Translations under genes and position numbers: made by a program
Assembly: GCA_937944035.1 (NCBI GenBank)
Contig: CALDZQ010000308.1
Location: forward strand, 1-18,762
Direction of reading: 5' to 3'
DNA length: 18,762 bases
From: an uncultured Neomegalonema sp.
GTDB taxonomy: Bacteria; Pseudomonadota; Alphaproteobacteria; Rhodobacterales; Rhodobacteraceae
Part shown: piece after piece, positions 1 through 7,171 of the stretch
Position numbering within the stretch: the stretch's first letter is position 1
Layout of the letters: each line of letters begins with the position of its first letter
The notes under the pieces: model-generated
Seen by the model: only the letters and a program-made list of their open reading frames with translations
The model's database searches: none
Told to the model about the DNA's origin: nothing

Positions 1-657
1 ATGGAAGAGATGACGATGGATATGGGCGGCGCGGGAGTTGTGTCCGGCCTGATGAAGACACTCGCGATGCGCAAGGCGAAGGCGAATGTGATCGGCGTTG
101 TCGGCCTTGTCGAGAACATGCCTGACGGAAAAGCGACCCGTCCCGGCGATATTGTGACGGCGATGTCGGGCAAAACGATCGAGATCATCAATACCGATGC
201 GGAGGGGCGCTTGGTGCTCGCAGATGTGCTCTACTACGCACAACGGGAGTTCAAACCGCGCGCAACGATCAATCTTGCGACGCTGACCGGGGCGATTATC
301 ATCGCGTTGGGCAACTCGCGCGCCGGGTTCTTTTCAAATAATGACGACTTGTCCGACCAGATCACGCAAGCGGCGAAGGATGAGGATGAAGGCATATGGC
401 GGATGCCGCTGGGCAAGGATTATGACGATCTTATCAAATCATCACTCGCCGACATTAAAAACACTGGCGGGCGGGCAGCAGGCTCTGCGACGGCCGCACA
501 ATTCCTGCAACGCTTTGTCGATGACAGCCCTTGGGCGCATATCGATATTGCCGGTGTGACACTGTCGAAGGAGGCCAAAGCGCTCTACCCGAAAGGTGCT
601 TCGGGCTGGGGTGTTGCCACGCTGAACAGGCTTGTGCGCGACCAGTTTGAGGGCTGA
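1..657 (+). CDS. pepA: Leucyl aminopeptidase (M17 family), 3' part
   Basis: C-terminal half of a cytosolic two-metal M17 aminopeptidase, which removes N-terminal residues from peptides. The signature NTDAEGRLVLADVLYYA lies near residues 64-80 of the visible part. It supplies metal ligands (D, E) and the catalytic Arg. The segment just before it (MDMGGAGVV) carries another conserved Asp/Gly stretch. About 218 residues are visible against roughly 480-500 for the family, so the gene starts upstream of the window. The ATG at position 1 is an internal Met, because the family reads straight through this point. The stop is at 655-657. A weak inverted repeat (gagcattt/aaatgctc, 658-665 and 688-695) follows directly, but it has no T-run and overlaps the repeat before holC. 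The pepA-holC order is common in proteobacteria and supports both calls. Confidence 0.95.
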   Translation: MEEMTMDMGGAGVVSGLMKTLAMRKAKANVIGVVGLVENMPDGKATRPGDIVTAMSGKTIEIINTDAEGRLVLADVLYYAQREFKPRATINLATLTGAIIIALGNSRAGFFSNNDDLSDQITQAAKDEDEGIWRMPLGKDYDDLIKSSLADIKNTGGRAAGSATAAQFLQRFVDDSPWAHIDIAGVTLSKEAKALYPKGASGWGVATLNRLVRDQFEG

Positions 658-762
658 GAGCATTTGCGATGATTTTTGGTCAAATAAAAATGCTCTATAG
701 TGTTGTCTTGGCGCAATTTCCGAGCTGGAACGCTTATCAATGTTCCTCGAAATTGCTTTAGA
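658..762 (+). repeat. Intergenic repeat, copy A (upstream of holC)
   Basis: This segment shares a core with 1357-1403 downstream of holC. The block from 692 matches at about 25 of 32 positions, including CTTGGCGC-A/G-ATTTCCG. The tail GAAATTGCTTTAGA (749-762) matches GAAATCGCTGTAGA at 12 of 14. Copy A carries extra bases between core and tail. It begins with an 8-bp inverted repeat (658-665 with 688-695) and ends right at the holC ATG. I read it as a dispersed alphaproteobacterial intergenic element, which is inference from two copies. Confidence 0.55.
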
Positions 763-1224
763 ATGGCGGAGGCGCTGTTCTATCATCTGACCGCGCAGCC
801 GCTGGATCGGGCGCTTCCTGACTTGTTGGAGCGCACTTTACAACGTGGCTGGCGGGCCGTGGTCCGAGGTACGTCACCGGAGCGCCTTGAAGCGCTGGAT
901 ACGATGCTGTGGACCTATCGCGATGAGAGCTTTTTGCCCCACGCACGGCAGGGATGCGACACGCCGGAGCGGCAGCCGATCTACCTGACAACAGGCGATG
1001 AGACGCCGAATGATCCGGATGTGCTGTTCCTGATCGATGCCGCTGACGCGGAGAGTTTTACGGCACATACCCGCACCATCGTGATGTTTGCTGATGATGA
1101 CATGGACGCCAAGGCATTTGCGCGTGCGCAATGGAAGCGGGCCTCCGAACAGACAGGCGCAACTTACTGGAAGCAAGACGATAACGGGCGGTGGACCAAG
1201 GCTTTTGAGTCCGCCGCGCCGTAG
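763..1224 (+). CDS. holC: DNA polymerase III chi subunit
   Basis: A protein of 153 residues, the usual size for HolC. HolC belongs to the clamp-loader complex and links the replicase to single-stranded DNA-binding protein. The N-terminus MAEALFYHLTAQPLDRALPD has the family's FYHLT opening. The mid-region (RGTSPERLEALDTMLWTY, FLPHA) and the later DVLFLIDAA segment also fit chi. A GTG at 700 would add 21 residues (LSWRNFRAG...) encoded entirely by the intergenic repeat, so ATG 763 is preferred because family proteins start at this point. No convincing Shine-Dalgarno sequence precedes it (aaattgctttaga). It probably shares a transcript with pepA. Confidence 0.9.
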   Translation: MAEALFYHLTAQPLDRALPDLLERTLQRGWRAVVRGTSPERLEALDTMLWTYRDESFLPHARQGCDTPERQPIYLTTGDETPNDPDVLFLIDAADAESFTAHTRTIVMFADDDMDAKAFARAQWKRASEQTGATYWKQDDNGRWTKAFESAAP

Positions 1225-1270
1225 CACATCAGTTGTGCGTGGGCCTGAACGCCGAAACACTCTGAACAGC

Positions 1271-1301
1271 AAACAAAAAAAGCCGGACACAAGGCCCGAC
1301 T
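1271..1301 (-). terminator. Rho-independent terminator of the sorting-tail protein gene
   Basis: Read on the minus strand, AGTCGGGC and GTCCGGCT form an 8-bp stem with two G-U pairs around a 5-base loop (CTTGT). A run of T follows (1280 down to about 1275, then GTTT). In the plus direction the G-U pairs become mismatches and no T-run follows, so it serves the minus-strand gene that ends at 1405. It also lies in the convergent gap after holC. Confidence 0.7.
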
Positions 1302-1320
1302 TTCTGAGGATCGATTTATA

Positions 1321-1403
1321 TAGAGCGTTTTTTCACGATCATTGATCGTTTCAAACGGTCTATGTCTTTGCCTTGGCGCGATTTCCGCAGAAATCGCTGT
1401 AGA
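1321..1403 (+). repeat. Intergenic repeat, copy B (downstream of holC)
   Basis: Second copy of the element before holC, in the same orientation. It opens with the near-palindrome acgatca-t-tgatcgt (1335-1349). The shared core CTTGGCGCGATTTCCG and tail GAAATCGCTGTAGA follow. It ends one base before the stop codon of the minus-strand gene at 1405. Confidence 0.55.
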
Positions 1404-1404
1404 C

Positions 1405-2208
1405 TCAGGCTTTGCGGCGTAAGCCCATGCCTGCAAGGCCCATCAGGATCAACGCAAGACCGCCCGGTGCAGGGACAGAACCGCCGCCGCCGCCGCCGCC
1501 CGCACCCGCGCCGCCCGCACCACCACTGGTAGCGCCGCCGCTCGTGCCGCTGGCAGCCGCAAACTCCGTTGTAGAACAGCGGAAGTTTGTGGATGTGGTG
1601 CAATCAGGCGAATTTGGGCTGATGTTACCTGCTGGAGTATTTGCCGCATCAAGCCACATTTGGTCCGCGAATGAGTAATCGAGGATTGATCCGTCCGCGC
1701 CGTAAGAGAAGTTGCTTCCTTCCGACTTGTGGAACCAGATTCCACCTTCTGCTCCGGTCTGAACACCATCCCATTCAGGCGTGTCGAAAGCCGCGTTGAT
1801 CTCGGCAACATCAATCGAAAACATCGTCAATGGCAGGCCATCGCGTTCACCGGCATCACTGAAAGCGTTCTCGAAAGTGCCGAGAAACTCGCTGGTGCGG
1901 AAGCTGTTGGCGCTGTTCGTGCCATCATATGTGTAGGCGGTAATGCGGTTCGCAACACGATCCCCATAAAGGATCGCATATTCGTTTTCGTTGTATTTGG
2001 GGTTCTCACCGTCGGATATGACCAACCAGAACCCGTCATTGCTACCGTCATCAGTGTATTTGAAAGTGAACGCCTCGTTGGTGTCATCGTAGTTTTGCCA
2101 GACCCCGGCCGCATGATAATCGGTTTGGAAAATCGTGGCCTGCGCAACGGAAGCCGTCATCATTGTGGCCACAAAGGCGGCAGTAGCGGCGAAAAACCTG
2201 TTCGTCAT
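1405..2208 (-). CDS. Secreted glycine-rich protein with PEP-CTERM-like sorting tail
   Basis: A 267-residue exported protein of unknown function. Residues 1-24 form a signal peptide (MTNRFFAAT...SVAQA, likely cut after AQA). A soluble body rich in Asp, Asn, Ser and aromatics follows (about 25-212). Then comes a Gly/Ala/Ser-rich linker with a run of seven Gly (about 213-243). The last 23 residues are VPAPGG, a hydrophobic helix (LALILMGLAGMGL) and the basic end RRKA. That three-part tail is typical of PEP-CTERM/VPLPA-type signals handled by exosortases, although no exosortase gene is in the window. The start has a good GGAG ribosome site 8 bases upstream. The body matches no family I recognise. 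The tail assignment is fairly sure; the role (surface or exopolysaccharide-associated) is inference. Confidence 0.8.
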   Translation of the reverse strand: MTNRFFAATAAFVATMMTASVAQATIFQTDYHAAGVWQNYDDTNEAFTFKYTDDGSNDGFWLVISDGENPKYNENEYAILYGDRVANRITAYTYDGTNSANSFRTSEFLGTFENAFSDAGERDGLPLTMFSIDVAEINAAFDTPEWDGVQTGAEGGIWFHKSEGSNFSYGADGSILDYSFADQMWLDAANTPAGNISPNSPDCTTSTNFRCSTTEFAAASGTSGGATSGGAGGAGAGGGGGGGSVPAPGGLALILMGLAGMGLRRKA

Positions 2209-2285
2209 AGCAATAGCTCCAAGCTGTCAGATTTGTGTCGTTGGGCGGCCGGAATAAGGGAATCCCGGAACCAACAGACAACGCA

Positions 2286-2312
2286 TAAATATCTTTTCTT
2301 TCCTGATATTTA
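2286..2312. promoter_or_regulatory. Palindrome upstream of the sorting-tail protein gene
   Basis: taaatatc (2286-2293) and gatattta (2305-2312) form a perfect 8-bp inverted repeat 11 bases apart, about 80 bases upstream of the minus-strand start at 2208. It could be an operator. No clear -35/-10 pair was recognised around it. The rest of the 201-base gap (2209-2409) shows nothing else I can name. Confidence 0.3.
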
Positions 2313-2409
2313 GCGCAAAACCACTAACAACTCCCTGCTATCAAGTTTCGCCAAGCAACAAGAAACCAGTTTATCAGTCGAGTATGCCAAGGCCGGAGGA
2401 CCATGCGTC

Positions 2410-4281
2410 TCATTCAGCCTTCTCAACCGCGTCCATCGCCTTGAGCCACATATCCTCGGCGCGATGATACCCGTCAACAACCTCGGCCCTTTTAATGCCG
2501 AGACGCTCTATTTCGACCGATGAGACGTTCTCATAAAGCGCCGCATCGCTGAGCTTTTCATCGATTTTGTCGAGCATCTTTTGCAACATGGCCAAACGCG
2601 CTTCACATTTAGCGGCGTCAGAGCGCAGGTTTGAGAGTGATTTTTTCGGCGCAGGAGGTGGTTTTTTTTCGGCTTTCGGTTTCGGTGCTTCTTTAGGCTT
2701 GGCAGGACCGGGCGCACCGCCGCGTTGGGACAGCAGGAAGGTTTTGTAGTCGTTCATGTCGCCATCATAAGGCGTCACCCGGCCATCATGGACCAACCAA
2801 AAGCGGTCGGCGACCATTTCAACGAGGTGAGCGTCGTGGCTGACGAGGATAACCGCGCCGCCGTAGTCGTTGAGGGCGTGGATCAGAGCCTCGCGGCTTT
2901 CGATGTCAAGGTGGTTGGTCGGTTCATCGAGGATCAGCAAGTGCGGAGCTTCGAGGGTGGTGAGCATCATCAGCAAGCGTGCGCGCTGCCCGCCGGAAAG
3001 CTTTTTCGCCGTCACATCCGCCGTATCAACCCCAAAACCCGCCGCCCCAAGTCGGGCGCGGTGTTTGGACGGGGTCTCATGCGGGAATTCACGCGCGATG
3101 TGTTGCAGCGGAGTGTCGTCTTCTTGCAACTCGTCAAGCTGATGCTGTGCGAAGTAGCCGATCTTGATCTTTTTGGTGCGAAACTCCGTACCATCCTGCA
3201 ATGCCAACCGTCCGGCGAGGAGTTTGGACAGCGTGGATTTACCCTGCCCGTTCGCGCCAAGCAAGGCGATGCGGTCGTCCTGGTCAAGGCGGAAGTTCAG
3301 CTTTGACAGCACGGGCGGACCGCCATAGCCAAGCTCGCCATCTTCAACCGTAATCATGGGCGGGGGCAGCTCTTCAGGGGTACGGAAGCGGAATTCAGCC
3401 ACCGCGTTCTCGGTGATCGCCGCTATAGGTTTCATCTTTTCGAGCATTTTCAGGCGGGACTGGGCCTGACGGGCCTTGCTTGCCTTGGCGCGGAAGCGTT
3501 CGACGAAGCTTTGGATATGCTCGCGCTGGGCGTCTTGCTTGCGCTTGGACGCCATTTGCTGTTCGAGCCGGGCCTGGCGCATGGCGTCAAAAGCGTCGTA
3601 GCCGCCTTTATAATAGGTCAGCGTGCCGTCCATCAGGTGCAGAATGCCTTTGACAGAGCGGTTTAGCAGACCACGGTCGTGCGAGATAATCAGGCAGGTA
3701 TGCGGGTATTTGGCGAGAAAGTTCTCCAGCCAGATCGTGCCTTCAAGATCGAGATAGTTGGTCGGCTCATCGAGGAGCAGCAGGTCGGGTGCGGAGAAAA
3801 GTACCGCTGCGAGCGCGACGCGCATCCGCCAGCCGCCTGAAAACTCAGAACAGGCACGGGCCTGCTCGACTGAATCAAAGCCCAGACCTTGCAAAATTGA
3901 AGCGGCGCGCGCCTCAGCCGAATGAGCATCAATATCGACCAGCCGCGTCTGAATATCGGCGATCTCGGTCGGGTCCGTGGCACTGTCGGCGCGGCGCATC
4001 AGATCGGCGCGTTCGGTGTCGGCCTCCAGCACCGTTTCGAGCAGTGTCATCGCACTGGCGGGCGCTTCCTGCGCGACGCCGCCTATGTGGGCGTTCTTGG
4101 GGATGTCGATGTCGCCGCCATCCAGCGCCAACTCGCCCCGGATCAGCTTGAACAGCGTGGTCTTACCACAGCCGTTGCGCCCGACAACGCCCACCGTGGT
4201 GCGGGGCGGAATCGATGCGGTGGCTTCAGTGAAGAGCGGCTTGCCCTCGATGGAATAGTTCAAATTTCGGATTGTAATCAT
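2410..4281 (-). CDS. ABC-F family ATPase (Uup/YheS type)
   Basis: A soluble protein of 623 residues with two ATP-binding cassettes and no membrane segments. ABC-F proteins act on the ribosome. Cassette 1: Walker A GRNGCGKTT (34-42), signature FSGGWRMR (147-154), Walker B LLLLDEPTNYLD (167-178). A charged linker follows (about 233-300), the region that in this family reaches toward the ribosomal P site. Cassette 2: Walker A GANGQGKST (342-350), signature LSGGQRAR (428-435), Walker B LLILDEPTNHLD (448-459). A Pro/Lys-rich stretch (about 520-548) leads to a C-terminal coiled coil. The start at 4281 (MITIRNLNYS) is preferred over 4299 because the first strand begins there and AAGAG lies upstream. 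Length and tail resemble YheS/Uup rather than EttA. The exact subfamily is not settled. The gene is divergent from the Rieske gene. Confidence 0.92.
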   Translation of the reverse strand: MITIRNLNYSIEGKPLFTEATASIPPRTTVGVVGRNGCGKTTLFKLIRGELALDGGDIDIPKNAHIGGVAQEAPASAMTLLETVLEADTERADLMRRADSATDPTEIADIQTRLVDIDAHSAEARAASILQGLGFDSVEQARACSEFSGGWRMRVALAAVLFSAPDLLLLDEPTNYLDLEGTIWLENFLAKYPHTCLIISHDRGLLNRSVKGILHLMDGTLTYYKGGYDAFDAMRQARLEQQMASKRKQDAQREHIQSFVERFRAKASKARQAQSRLKMLEKMKPIAAITENAVAEFRFRTPEELPPPMITVEDGELGYGGPPVLSKLNFRLDQDDRIALLGANGQGKSTLSKLLAGRLALQDGTEFRTKKIKIGYFAQHQLDELQEDDTPLQHIAREFPHETPSKHRARLGAAGFGVDTADVTAKKLSGGQRARLLMMLTTLEAPHLLILDEPTNHLDIESREALIHALNDYGGAVILVSHDAHLVEMVADRFWLVHDGRVTPYDGDMNDYKTFLLSQRGGAPGPAKPKEAPKPKAEKKPPPAPKKSLSNLRSDAAKCEARLAMLQKMLDKIDEKLSDAALYENVSSVEIERLGIKRAEVVDGYHRAEDMWLKAMDAVEKAE

Positions 4282-4417
4282 GGGGCATCTCTTACGCATA
4301 ACTGACGCGTGGGAAAAGAGCCGTTTCGCCGCTTAAGCCAATCAAGGCGTCGAATTTTTGTCAGCATTCCAAGGCGATCCGGGAATAGGGTTAGAATGAA
4401 GACACAGCCCGTTTTTC

Positions 4418-4424
4418 AAGAGGA
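4418..4424 (+). promoter_or_regulatory. Ribosome binding site that decides the oxygenase start
   Basis: AAGAGGA lies 7 bases before the ATG at 4432. The in-frame ATG at 4396 has only AGGG at a tighter 5-base spacing and would add 12 residues (MKTQPVFQEDAI). The longer open frame from 4309 has no ribosome site. Confidence 0.5.
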
Positions 4425-4431
4425 CGCGATC

Positions 4432-5583
4432 ATGACCGTATTTGACAAGGATATGCTCAACGCCGTTGCCCAGCCGATTGAGCGCGCACGGGGACTTGAG
4501 AACAGGTTTTACACCGACCCCGACACGTTCGAGGAAGAGAAAAAGGCGGTGTTCGCTGCCACTTGGGCCGGTCTTGCGTTTGCCAAGGACGTGCCTGAAG
4601 CGGGCGATGCGATGCCGATCACCTATTGCGGAACACCGTTGATCGTTGTGCGGGGCAAGGATGATGTGGTGCGCGTTTTCCTCAACGCCTGCCGTCACCG
4701 GGGCATGATTTTGCTGGAGGAAAAGCGCAAAATTGAAGGCGCGCTGCGCTGTCCTTACCATTCCTGGTGCTACGATCTGAAGGGCAAACTGAAGGCAACG
4801 CCGCATGTGGGTGGCCCCGGCCAGAACGCGCATCCGGCGATGGACCGCGATTCGCTGGGTCTGATTGAAGTGCGCAGCCGGGTTTGGCGCGATGTGATTT
4901 TCGTCAATCTGGACGGCAATGCGCCAGAGTTTGATGACTATGCCGGAGCGCTGTTGAAGCGCTGGAGGGAATTTGAGAAGCCGATCTATCATGGCGGTGT
5001 TGATTCCTCGTTCAAATTACACGTTGATACGAACTGGAAACTGGCCGTCGAGAATTACTGCGAATCCTATCACCTGCCTTGGGTGCATCCGGGATTGAAC
5101 GCGTATTCACGGCTGGAAGATCACTATGACATCGTGGAGCCGAACCAGTTTTCCGGGCAAGGCACGGTGGTCTACAATCCTGAACTGAGCAATGACGGGC
5201 GGGCCTTCACCAATTTTGAGGATCTGTCAGAGAAATGGGATAAGGGCGCGGAGTATGTCTCATTCTTCCCCAATGTCCTGTTCGGCGTTCACCGCGATCA
5301 TGCGTTCGCGATCCTGCTGGAGGCGGTCGCGCCGGACAAGACCGTCGAACATATCGAACTGTATTACGCCAACGAAGAAATGACCGGACCGGATTATGCC
5401 GATCTGCGCGTGAAAAACGCGGCGCTTTGGAAGGAAATTTTCAAAGAAGATATTGGCGTGGTTGAGGGGATGCAAAAGGGCAGGCAAGGCACATTGTTTG
5501 ACGGGGGGAAATTCTCCCCGGCAATGGATGAGCCGACGCATTGCTTCCATGATTGGGTTGCGCGTCGGTTCGGGGCGCAATAG
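4432..5583 (+). CDS. Rieske non-haem iron oxygenase, alpha subunit
   Basis: The predicted protein has 383 residues. Rieske [2Fe-2S] ligands are C87 and H89 (NACRHRG) with C107 and H110 (CPYH). The catalytic domain has NWKLAVENYCESYHLPWVH, giving iron ligands H214 and H219. The third ligand is probably D340 in FKEDIGVVEGMQKG. The residue that relays electrons between subunits is E211 (ESYH), where aromatic-ring dioxygenases such as naphthalene dioxygenase have Asp. Glu here is known from carnitine monooxygenase CntA and relatives acting on quaternary amines, so an amine substrate is a reasonable guess. No ferredoxin, reductase or beta-subunit gene is nearby, so electrons must come from a partner encoded elsewhere. 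It looks monocistronic, with 106 bases before glpK. Family call is sure; substrate is not. Confidence 0.9.
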   Translation: MTVFDKDMLNAVAQPIERARGLENRFYTDPDTFEEEKKAVFAATWAGLAFAKDVPEAGDAMPITYCGTPLIVVRGKDDVVRVFLNACRHRGMILLEEKRKIEGALRCPYHSWCYDLKGKLKATPHVGGPGQNAHPAMDRDSLGLIEVRSRVWRDVIFVNLDGNAPEFDDYAGALLKRWREFEKPIYHGGVDSSFKLHVDTNWKLAVENYCESYHLPWVHPGLNAYSRLEDHYDIVEPNQFSGQGTVVYNPELSNDGRAFTNFEDLSEKWDKGAEYVSFFPNVLFGVHRDHAFAILLEAVAPDKTVEHIELYYANEEMTGPDYADLRVKNAALWKEIFKEDIGVVEGMQKGRQGTLFDGGKFSPAMDEPTHCFHDWVARRFGAQ

Positions 5584-5647
5584 CCGACCCCGTTCAAAAA
5601 CTGATGTTTGGCGGACAGGACTTTCACATTGGCCTCTTCCCTCGCGC

Positions 5648-5663
5648 TCTGCCCCAAGGCAGA
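5648..5663 (+). promoter_or_regulatory. Hairpin in the glpK leader
   Basis: tctgcc-ccaa-ggcaga is a perfect 6-bp stem with a 4-base loop, 26 bases upstream of the glpK start and before its GGGGGAGAG ribosome site. No T-run follows, so it is not an intrinsic terminator. A regulatory role is only possible. Confidence 0.3.
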
Positions 5664-5689
5664 CTGATTAGAAATAACGGGGGAGAGAA

Positions 5690-7171
5690 ATGACCTATAT
5701 TATCGCTATCGATCAGGGCACAACATCGTCCCGCGCGATCGTTTTCGACGCCGAAATGCACGTCACGGCAATCGCGCAGGAAGAATTTCCCCAGCACTTT
5801 CCCCAATCGGGCTGGGTCGAACATGACCCCGAAGACCTTATGCGCACCACGCTGGAGACCTGCCGCGCGGCAATCAACAAAGCGGGCATCGCCGCCTCAA
5901 ATATCGCCGCCATTGGCATCACCAACCAGCGTGAGACAACCATCGTCTGGGACAAAACCACCGGAAAACCTGTCTACAACGCCATCGTCTGGCAAGACCG
6001 CCGCACCGCAGAATTCTGCGGCATCCTCAAACAGGGCGGCCATGAACCGGCGATTACCGCTAAAACGGGATTGCTCACGGACCCGTATTTCTCCGGCACA
6101 AAAGTCGCGTGGATACTAGACCATGTTGACGGCGCGCGAAAACGGGCCGAGGCGGGCGACCTGCTTTTCGGCACGGTCGACAGCTATCTGATCTGGCATC
6201 TCACCAACGGCAAGGTCCACGCGACGGACGCGACCAACGCTTCGCGGACGATGCTGTACAACATAATCGACGGTGCTTGGGATGATGACCTCTGCACTAT
6301 GATCCAAGTCCCCAAATCCATGCTCCCCGAAGTCCGCAATTCGGCGGATGATTTCGGCTCCACCACCCTGTTCGGTAGCGAGATCCCGATCCTTGGTGTC
6401 GCAGGAGACCAGCAGGCCGCGACCGTCGGCCAAGCCTGCTTTGCACCGGGCATGATGAAATCGACCTATGGCACAGGCTGCTTCGCGCTGCTCAACACGG
6501 GTGACACGCCTGTGCCCTCACAAAACCGCCTGCTCACCACCATCGCCTATCAGCTGGACGGCAAACCGACCTACGCCCTCGAAGGCTCCATCTTCATCGC
6601 GGGCGCAGTGGTGCAATGGCTGCGCGACGGTCTGGGCCTCATCAAGAACGCAGCCGACACCCAAGCGCTCGCCGAAACCGCCGATGACGCGCAACAACTC
6701 TACATGGTCCCCGCCTTCACCGGCCTCGGCGCGCCCTATTGGGATGCGGAGTGTCGCGGTGCAATCTACGGCCTTACCCGCGCCAGCGGCCCCGCCGATT
6801 TCGCCCGTGCGGCGCTCGAATCCGTCGGCTACCAGACCCGCGATCTACTGGAGGCGATGCAGGGCGATTGGGACAGCTCCGGCGCACAAACCGTGTTACG
6901 CGTCGATGGCGGCATGACCTCCAGCGCCTGGACGATGCAGTTCCTCGCCGACATCATCGGCGCACCCGTAGACCGCCCGACCCTGCCGGAGACCACAGCA
7001 CTCGGCGCGGCATGGCTCGCCGGAATGCGGGCGGGAGTCTATCCCGACATGGACGGTTTCGCCGCCAGTTGGGCGCGCGACGCCCGCTTCACCCCCGCCA
7101 TGCCGCGCGAGACAGCGGATGCGAAATACGCGGGCTGGAAAGACGCGGTGCGCCGGACGCTGACGACGTGA
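5690..7171 (+). CDS. glpK: Glycerol kinase
   Basis: Phosphorylates glycerol with ATP to sn-glycerol 3-phosphate, the entry step of glycerol use, in the cytosol. It is full length at 493 residues in the FGGY kinase fold. The N-terminal phosphate loop is IDQGTTSSRAIVFD (7-20). GITNQRETTIVWD and NAIVWQDRRT follow, then GDQQAATVGQACF, STYGTGCF and the C-terminal ATP-site segment DGGMTSSAWTMQFLADI. A strong GGGGGAGAG site sits just before the ATG. The usual partners (glpF facilitator, glpD dehydrogenase, glpR repressor) are not in the window. The TGA at 7169-7171 overlaps the GTG start of the next gene, so the two are translationally coupled. Confidence 0.97.
   Translation: MTYIIAIDQGTTSSRAIVFDAEMHVTAIAQEEFPQHFPQSGWVEHDPEDLMRTTLETCRAAINKAGIAASNIAAIGITNQRETTIVWDKTTGKPVYNAIVWQDRRTAEFCGILKQGGHEPAITAKTGLLTDPYFSGTKVAWILDHVDGARKRAEAGDLLFGTVDSYLIWHLTNGKVHATDATNASRTMLYNIIDGAWDDDLCTMIQVPKSMLPEVRNSADDFGSTTLFGSEIPILGVAGDQQAATVGQACFAPGMMKSTYGTGCFALLNTGDTPVPSQNRLLTTIAYQLDGKPTYALEGSIFIAGAVVQWLRDGLGLIKNAADTQALAETADDAQQLYMVPAFTGLGAPYWDAECRGAIYGLTRASGPADFARAALESVGYQTRDLLEAMQGDWDSSGAQTVLRVDGGMTSSAWTMQFLADIIGAPVDRPTLPETTALGAAWLAGMRAGVYPDMDGFAASWARDARFTPAMPRETADAKYAGWKDAVRRTLTT

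Noticed and set aside
658..695. Terminator after pepA (gagcattt/aaatgctc)
   Set aside because: The stem is AT-rich with a 22-base loop and no T-run. It is better explained as part of the intergenic repeat.
1483..1560. Simple-sequence (GGC/GCC) repeat tract
   Set aside because: It is the poly-Gly linker of the sorting-tail protein. It lies in frame with that gene and is not an independent element.
4342..4992. Minus-strand open frame opposite the Rieske gene
   Set aside because: It is a shadow of the oxygenase, whose iron and cluster motifs are all on the plus strand.
6739..7167. In-frame extension of the aconitase X frame back into glpK
   Set aside because: It lies wholly inside glpK in another frame and encodes Arg/Pro-rich shadow sequence. 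The AcnX family N-terminus begins at GTG 7168.
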